DNA of 64,000 nt, taken from contig OX365942.1 in assembly GCA_947243795.1 (NCBI GenBank), positions 124,001 to 188,000 on the forward strand, given 5' to 3'. Origin of the DNA: Saccharomyces uvarum (taxonomy: Eukaryota; Ascomycota; Saccharomycetes; Saccharomycetales; Saccharomycetaceae). Below, in pieces: positions 59,171-64,000 of this stretch (its first letter is position 1; each line of letters starts with the position of its first letter). The notes beneath the pieces were generated by a model. The model saw nothing but the letters and a program-made list of their open reading frames with translations, was not told the origin of the DNA and did no database searches. Made by a program: the position numbers and the translations under genes.

Positions 59171-60493
59171 ATGCTTGCTGTCAGACGGTTAACAAGATAC
59201 ACATTCCTCAAGCGAACGCATCCGGTGATATCTGCTCGTCGTGCATATAGATATTTCCCTTTAAGTTTCACTTGCTCAAGAAGACCACCACTACAGATAC
59301 AGCTGCGCTCGAAGATGACTGCTCATATTAACCACAAACAGCACAACGGTGACCAAGATGACCATCCGTTCAGAAGAACGGACTCTGCGGTGTCGATTAT
59401 GCATTTGAAACGTGAGCCTTTCAAGATCACAGTGATCGGTTCCGGTAACTGGGGTACCACTATCGCCAAAGTCATTGCAGAAAACACAGCGCTGCATTCT
59501 CATATTTTCAACCCTGAGGTGAGAATGTGGGTGTTTGACGAGAAGATCGGTGACGAAAACCTAACGGATATCATAAATACAAGACACCAAAACGTGAAAT
59601 ATCTACCTAAGATCGATCTGCCCCACAACCTGGTGGCCGATCCCGATCTTTTGCATTCCATCAAGGGTGCCGATATCCTTGTTTTCAACATCCCTCATCA
59701 ATTCTTACCCAATATAGTCAAACAGCTACAAGGCCACGTGGCCCCTCACGTAAGAGCCATCTCGTGCCTCAAAGGTTTCGAACTGGGCTCCAAGGGTGTC
59801 CAGTTGCTGTCCTCCTACGTCACCGACGAGTTAGGAGTCCAATGTGGTGCATTATCCGGGGCCAACCTAGCCCCCGAAGTGGCCAAGGAACATTGGTCCG
59901 AAACCACCGTGGCCTACCAACTACCAAAGGACTACCAAGGTGAGGGCAAGGACGTAGACCACAAGATCCTGAAATTACTGTTCCACAGACCTTACTTCCA
60001 CGTCAACGTCATCGACGACGTCGCTGGTATATCCATCGCAGGTGCTTTGAAAAACGTCGTAGCACTGGCATGCGGCTTCGTAGAAGGCATGGGATGGGGT
60101 AACAACGCCTCCGCTGCCATCCAGAGACTGGGTCTGGGCGAGATCATCAAGTTCGGGAGGATGTTCTTCCCGGAATCCAAAGTCGAGACCTACTACCAAG
60201 AGTCCGCTGGTGTGGCTGACCTGATCACCACATGTTCCGGCGGCAGAAACGTCAAGGTCGCCACGTACATGGCCAAGACCGGCAAGTCCGCCCTGGAAGC
60301 AGAAAAGGAACTGCTAAACGGCCAGTCCGCCCAGGGGATCATCACATGCAAAGAAGTCCACGAGTGGCTGCAAACGTGTGAGTTGACCCAGGAATACCCA
60401 CTGTTCGAGGCAGTGTACCAGATAGTCTACAACAACGTCCGCATGGAAGACCTACCGGAGATGATTGAAGAACTAGACATCGAGGACGAATAG
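59171..60493 (+). CDS. GPD2: Gpd2, NAD-dependent glycerol-3-phosphate dehydrogenase
   Basis: 440 residues from ATG 59171, the length of YOL059W. Gpd2 reduces dihydroxyacetone phosphate to glycerol-3-phosphate, reoxidising cytosolic NADH under anaerobic growth. The N-terminus (MLAVRRLTRYTFLKRTHPV) is an amphipathic presequence consistent with the known partial mitochondrial location. The Ser residues S72 and S75 in RTDSAVSIMHL are the sites known for Snf1 phosphorylation. The dinucleotide fold GSGNWGTTIA starts at 90, the catalytic region includes IAGALKNVVALACGF, and the conserved C-terminal domain is complete. A second in-frame ATG (M49, nt 59315) would give a form without the presequence, resembling Gpd1. 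Confidence 0.97.
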   Translation: MLAVRRLTRYTFLKRTHPVISARRAYRYFPLSFTCSRRPPLQIQLRSKMTAHINHKQHNGDQDDHPFRRTDSAVSIMHLKREPFKITVIGSGNWGTTIAKVIAENTALHSHIFNPEVRMWVFDEKIGDENLTDIINTRHQNVKYLPKIDLPHNLVADPDLLHSIKGADILVFNIPHQFLPNIVKQLQGHVAPHVRAISCLKGFELGSKGVQLLSSYVTDELGVQCGALSGANLAPEVAKEHWSETTVAYQLPKDYQGEGKDVDHKILKLLFHRPYFHVNVIDDVAGISIAGALKNVVALACGFVEGMGWGNNASAAIQRLGLGEIIKFGRMFFPESKVETYYQESAGVADLITTCSGGRNVKVATYMAKTGKSALEAEKELLNGQSAQGIITCKEVHEWLQTCELTQEYPLFEAVYQIVYNNVRMEDLPEMIEELDIEDE

Positions 60494-61255
60494 ACGCCCG
60501 CAGTCCCACTTTTGATCTTTTTTGTTGTTCCTTTTTATTTTCAGTTTATCATTATACACAAGCTCTACCTACTACTACTATAATTTTCTATTTCTCTCTT
60601 TCTCTTTCCGTCTTTCTGACGCCCTCTCTAAATCTTTCCTTTAACGTTAACTTCTATATATATATGATTGATTACTACTTTACAGCCATTCTCGTCTACA
60701 TATTACAATAATGAAAGACACGACCACTGCCCCACCACACATTGACCGCCTTAAGGTACCATCGCCTTACCACCGCCTAAAGGTTATCTGTTATCTACAA
60801 CCCACTGCTCAAGGAAGCTTCCGATTGCCGTATTACGCCCCATAGATTACGATTTTGAGATAAGCGCACCGCGGTCACTATCAACGACCGCACGATAGCC
60901 GTGACTCATGCGGTTTTTGCCAGTGGTATTCCGCCGTCGCATGTTATTTCCATTAGCGGTGCCGTGCGGAAGGGTCATTTAAAGGCAGGAGAGAGAGATT
61001 ACTCACCTTATTGGATCAGAACCCATGACTGCGCAAGGGTAGATTGTGCAATCAGAACAGGTGCCACCAGGTGGGCTTGCGCTGCGCTAAGCTGCATCCA
61101 TTGGTATATTAATACGCATGGGATCGTCTGTCTTGTTCTTGTCTCGTCTCGTTTCCCTTTCTTTTCACCTCTTGTCTGTCCTGATAACACCAATAAGAAC
61201 ATCGTTCTATTACACACGCACACACACACAAAAGTACACATACTCGCATAACACA
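60494..61255 (+). promoter_or_regulatory. ARG1 upstream region
   Basis: 762 bp between two plus-strand genes. The GPD2 3' end has a C/T-rich stretch (60590-60640) and a TATATATATG processing-type signal. From 60720 on the region is GC-balanced and contains an exact Gcn4 site (60902-60908), a weaker TTACTCA near 61000 and TATATTAA at 61105-61112. A CA-repeat leader (61212-61230) leads to the ARG1 ATG. No gene seen. Confidence 0.6.
60902..60908 (+). promoter_or_regulatory. Gcn4 site of ARG1
   Basis: TGACTCA, inside GTGACTCATGC, an exact Gcn4 general-control element about 350 bp before the ARG1 ATG. ARG1 is a classic general-control gene, so the assignment to Gcn4 is by established knowledge of the pathway. 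Confidence 0.75.
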
Positions 61256-62518
61256 ATGTCTAAGGGAAAGGTTTGTTTGGCTTACTCCGGTGGTTTGGAT
61301 ACCTCCGTCATTTTGGCTTGGTTGCTGGACGAAGGCTACGAAGTTGTGGCTTTCATGGCTAATTTAGGTCAAGAAGAAGATTTTGACGCCGCTAGGGAAA
61401 AGGCCTTGAAGATTGGTGCCTGTAAGTTTGTTAGTGTGGACTGTCGTGAAGAATTTGTCACTGATATTCTGTTCCCTGCTGTGCAGGTCAACGCTGTGTA
61501 CGAAGACGTCTACCTGTTGGGTACCTCTTTGGCCAGACCAGTTATTGCCAAGGCCCAAATCGACGTTGCTAAGCAAGAAGGCTGTTTCGCCGTCTCTCAC
61601 GGTTGCACCGGTAAAGGTAATGACCAGATCAGATTTGAACTGTCTTTCTACGCTTTGAAGCCAGACGTCGTATGCATTACCCCATGGAGAATGCCTGAAT
61701 TTTTCGAAAGATTTGCCGGCAGAAAGGACTTGTTGGATTACGCTGCCCAAAAGGGTATCCCAGTCACCCAAACCAAGTCCAAGCCATGGTCTACTGACGA
61801 AAACGAAGCCCATATCTCTTACGAAGCCGGTATCTTGGAAGACCCAGATACCACTCCACCAAAGGACATGTGGAAGTTGACCGTGGACCCAATGGACGCT
61901 CCAGACCAACCACAAGATTTGAGTATCGACTTCGAACGTGGTCTACCAGTTAAGTTGACCTACACCGACAGCAAAACCTCCAAGGAAACCACTGTGACCA
62001 AGCCTTTGGACGTCTTCTTGGCAGCATCCAACTTGGCCAGAGCCAATGGTGTCGGTAGAATCGATATCGTCGAAGATCGTTACATCAACTTGAAATCCAG
62101 AGGTTGTTACGAACAAGCCCCATTGACCGTTTTGAGAAGAGCCCACGTTGACTTAGAAGGTTTGACCTTGGACAGAGAAGTTCGTCAATTGAGAGACTCG
62201 TTCGTCACACCAAACTACTCTAGGTTGATATATAACGGTTCCTACTTCACCCCAGAATGTGAATACATCAGATCCATGATCCAACCTTCCCAAAATAGTG
62301 TCAACGGTACCGTTAGAGTCAGACTATATAAGGGTAGCGTCAGCATCTTGGGTAGATCTACCAAGACTGAAAAGTTGTACGACCCAACTGAATCATCCAT
62401 GGATGAATTGACCGGGTTCTTGCCTACTGACACCACTGGTTTCATCGCCATTCAAGCCATCAGAATTAAGAAGTTCGGTGAGGCCAAAAAAACTAGAGGT
62501 GAAGAATTGACTTTGTAA
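61256..62518 (+). CDS. ARG1: Argininosuccinate synthase
   Basis: 420 residues from ATG 61256, the length of YOL058W. It joins citrulline and aspartate with ATP to form argininosuccinate in the cytosol, the penultimate step of arginine synthesis. The ATP pyrophosphatase loop AYSGGLDTS is at residues 9-17, with SHGCTGKGNDQIRFE (citrulline/aspartate binding) near 118 and GRSTKTEKLYDPTESSM near the end. Codon use is highly biased. The in-frame ATG at 61118 (46 codons upstream) sits within about 15 bp of the TATA-like element, so it is probably not in the mRNA; it is not used here. Expected control by Gcn4 and by the ArgR/Mcm1 complex. Confidence 0.97.
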   Translation: MSKGKVCLAYSGGLDTSVILAWLLDEGYEVVAFMANLGQEEDFDAAREKALKIGACKFVSVDCREEFVTDILFPAVQVNAVYEDVYLLGTSLARPVIAKAQIDVAKQEGCFAVSHGCTGKGNDQIRFELSFYALKPDVVCITPWRMPEFFERFAGRKDLLDYAAQKGIPVTQTKSKPWSTDENEAHISYEAGILEDPDTTPPKDMWKLTVDPMDAPDQPQDLSIDFERGLPVKLTYTDSKTSKETTVTKPLDVFLAASNLARANGVGRIDIVEDRYINLKSRGCYEQAPLTVLRRAHVDLEGLTLDREVRQLRDSFVTPNYSRLIYNGSYFTPECEYIRSMIQPSQNSVNGTVRVRLYKGSVSILGRSTKTEKLYDPTESSMDELTGFLPTDTTGFIAIQAIRIKKFGEAKKTRGEELTL

Positions 62519-62805
62519 GCCAAGTAGCTCTCTACCTCAAAAACCAAACTCTCCGCACTCTCTTATAGTGTAAGTACATATGTAGACGTATGTATATTTA
62601 TAAATATAAATACTATAGAATAATATAGTAAATGGATAAAAATACCAAAAAAAATAATGTCGTTTTTGAATAAAATTTAGTGGTACTTTCACGTAGCCGA
62701 AATTTCAATCAAAATTGCGAGAGAAAAAATCAGGGCAGAAAAAAAGGAAGGCTATTCTCATTGAAGAGGAGAAAGCAGATAACAGCATTGTCACCGCCGC
62801 CCAAG
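62519..62805. other. ARG1-YOL057W spacer
   Basis: 287 bp, strongly AT-rich, with processing-type TATATTTATA just after ARG1 and a reverse ARS-consensus match (TAAATATAAAT, 62601-62611) that I treat as chance. The YOL057W promoter follows without a clear TATA box. Confidence 0.5.
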
Positions 62806-64000
62806 ATGAATCAGTATTTCGCAGATCATGATGCTCCTTTTAGTATGCTTTCTGTAAAAACAGAATATTTCCGTCAATTGACTGATAAAGAGCAAAAATA
62901 TGCCCATTTCATGTCAAAGGCTTCCCACGCAGGTTCAAGGGTGGTGATGAGACAAGTTTCTCACGAGACCGAACCAATCTTTGACCTTATTCTTGCTATT
63001 CACGCAAACCTAAATGGTCAGTACCCAGTGGACGATACTACTCAAAAGCAGCAAACGGACTTCTATCTAGAATACGTATCTCAATTTTTATCCAATTTGG
63101 GTAATTACAAATCCTTTGGTGACAGTAAATTCATTCCTCGTTGTGAAGTGGGATTCTTCCAAAAACTGTTGAAGTTGGCAAAGATCGACCCTTCTTCGTC
63201 TCCGTTGACCTTGTCCCCCACTGACGTCAACCATAACTTCACATCTCATCAACTTTTCTCCTCCATCAATGAGTTGGTTGAGGTTGGTGTCTACCACGTG
63301 GACGAAAAGGCTGCTCTCTTGGGGTTTCCCTCTCAAGGTTATACTTCAGCATACTATCTGGGTCAACCTGTAACACCTGAAGATATGGCTCTCTTAAAAG
63401 AGCAACTATTCGCTGAACTCGCCATCTTGCCTGAGAATACAAGAATCAAAAAAATTGATGATCAAGCTTTTCAAATCTGGGTTACTTCTGAGAATGTTAA
63501 GAATGAAATATTAGAGACTTATCCTCATGGGCAGATCATACTACTCAATAACACAACCAAAGTCGAATTCATATTTGGTGACCACTCACGTGAGATGCAT
63601 TTGGTAGCTTCGTACCTAAAGAAGGCTCAAAATTACGCAGCCAATGATACTCAAAAAGCGATGCTCAAGGAATACATCGACCATTTCGTCACTGGCTCAT
63701 CGCACGCTCATAAAGAAGCACAAAAACTATGGGTGAAGGATATCTCTCCCATCATCGAAACAAACATTGGGTTCATCGAAACATACAGAGAACCTTCTGG
63801 TATAATCGGGGAATTTGAATCATTGGTCGCTATTCAGAACAAAGAACGTACCGCCAAGTTTTCTAGTTTGGTTAACAACGCTGAAGAATTTATTTCGTTA
63901 TTACCGTGGTCTGAAGATTATGAAAAGCCAAACTTTAACCCGCCAGATTTCACTTCCTTAGAAGTCTTAACATTCACGGGGTCAGGAATACCAGCAGGTA
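62806..64000 (+). CDS. Dipeptidyl-peptidase III family metallopeptidase (5' part)
   Basis: Ortholog of YOL057W (711 residues in S. cerevisiae); the window ends within codon 399, so about 398 residues are seen. The protein begins [20 protein letters not shown] and continues through conserved stretches such as [42 protein letters not shown] and [20 protein letters not shown]. The family (M49) cleaves dipeptides from N-termini using zinc bound by HELLGH; that motif lies beyond the window. Same strand as ARG1. The name follows orthology; no catalytic residue is visible here. Confidence 0.93.
   Translation, partial: MNQYFADHDAPFSMLSVKTEYFRQLTDKEQKYAHFMSKASHAGSRVVMRQVSHETEPIFDLILAIHANLNGQYPVDDTTQKQQTDFYLEYVSQFLSNLGNYKSFGDSKFIPRCEVGFFQKLLKLAKIDPSSSPLTLSPTDVNHNFTSHQLFSSINELVEVGVYHVDEKAALLGFPSQGYTSAYYLGQPVTPEDMALLKEQLFAELAILPENTRIKKIDDQAFQIWVTSENVKNEILETYPHGQIILLNNTTKVEFIFGDHSREMHLVASYLKKAQNYAANDTQKAMLKEYIDHFVTGSSHAHKEAQKLWVKDISPIIETNIGFIETYREPSGIIGEFESLVAIQNKERTAKFSSLVNNAEEFISLLPWSEDYEKPNFNPPDFTSLEVLTFTGSGIPAG

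Noticed and set aside
61118-61255. 46-residue N-terminal extension of ARG1 from an upstream in-frame ATG
   Set aside because: The ATG is about 15 bp from the TATA-like element, and the S. cerevisiae protein starts at MSKGKVCLAYSGG.
62601-62611. Second ARS-consensus match after ARG1
   Set aside because: It lies in a TATATTTATAAATATAAATA stretch where the motif is expected by chance, and no supporting elements were seen.
1-64000. tRNA genes, Ty elements or solo LTRs, CRISPR arrays
   Set aside because: I looked for B-box-like GGTTCGAATCC, for the usual LTR ends and for spaced direct repeats, and found no supportable example; by-eye search can miss degenerate copies.

Overview
The window is a gene-dense piece of a budding-yeast nuclear genome, from the genus Saccharomyces (the former sensu stricto group). 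Gene order and orientation match the left arm of S. cerevisiae chromosome XV from YOL087C to YOL057W with no break that I can see. The proteins closely resemble the S. cerevisiae ones but differ at many positions, for example ADH1, NUF2, HST1 and THP1. The source is therefore a sister species rather than S. cerevisiae; I cannot fix the species from sequence alone. No gene shows an intron, frameshift or premature stop. I see no transposon, LTR, tRNA or CRISPR array. Gene names rest on recalled family and ortholog sequences, not on a database search.

Layout: 1-4700 holds the 5' part of DUF1 (-), MHF1 (+) and the fermentative alcohol dehydrogenase ADH1 (-) with its terminator, TATA box and distal Rap1/Gcr1 activation region. 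4732-13400 holds PHM7 and the tandem selective-autophagy receptor paralogs ATG34 and ATG19; between the paralogs lie 1.8 kb of non-coding DNA with a candidate replication origin and an orphan Rap1 site. 13422-22652 is the giant RasGAP gene IRA2. 22900-31800 carries REX4, AVO1, ATP19, BRX1 and MDM20. 32053-42557 carries the ABC transporter YOL075C, DSC2, THP1, SDH5, NBA1 and NUF2. 42569-54089 is a run of seven genes all on the minus strand: HST1, RTG1, RIB2, INP54, MET22, CRT10 and APM4. 54340-64000 carries PRS5, MAM3, GPD2, ARG1 and the 5' part of the dipeptidyl-peptidase III gene YOL057W, cut by the window end.

The genes do not form one pathway, but several share biology: redox balance in fermentation (ADH1, GPD2), nutrient signalling (IRA2, AVO1, RTG1), selective autophagy (ATG34, ATG19), ribosome biogenesis (BRX1, REX4), mitochondrial respiration (ATP19, SDH5) and biosynthesis (RIB2, MET22, PRS5, ARG1). 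Regulatory motifs that fit these roles can be read directly: PAC/RRPE before REX4 and BRX1, RRPE before PRS5, Cbf1 before MET22, Gcn4 before ARG1, Rap1/Gcr1 before ADH1.

I did not find a convincing undescribed system. The most interesting signals are a paralog-like mosaic of residues in ADH1, an exact Rap1 site far from any start codon, a consensus ARS element just after ATG34, several short palindromes in promoters, and sharp GC drops inside PHM7, RIB2 and MAM3.
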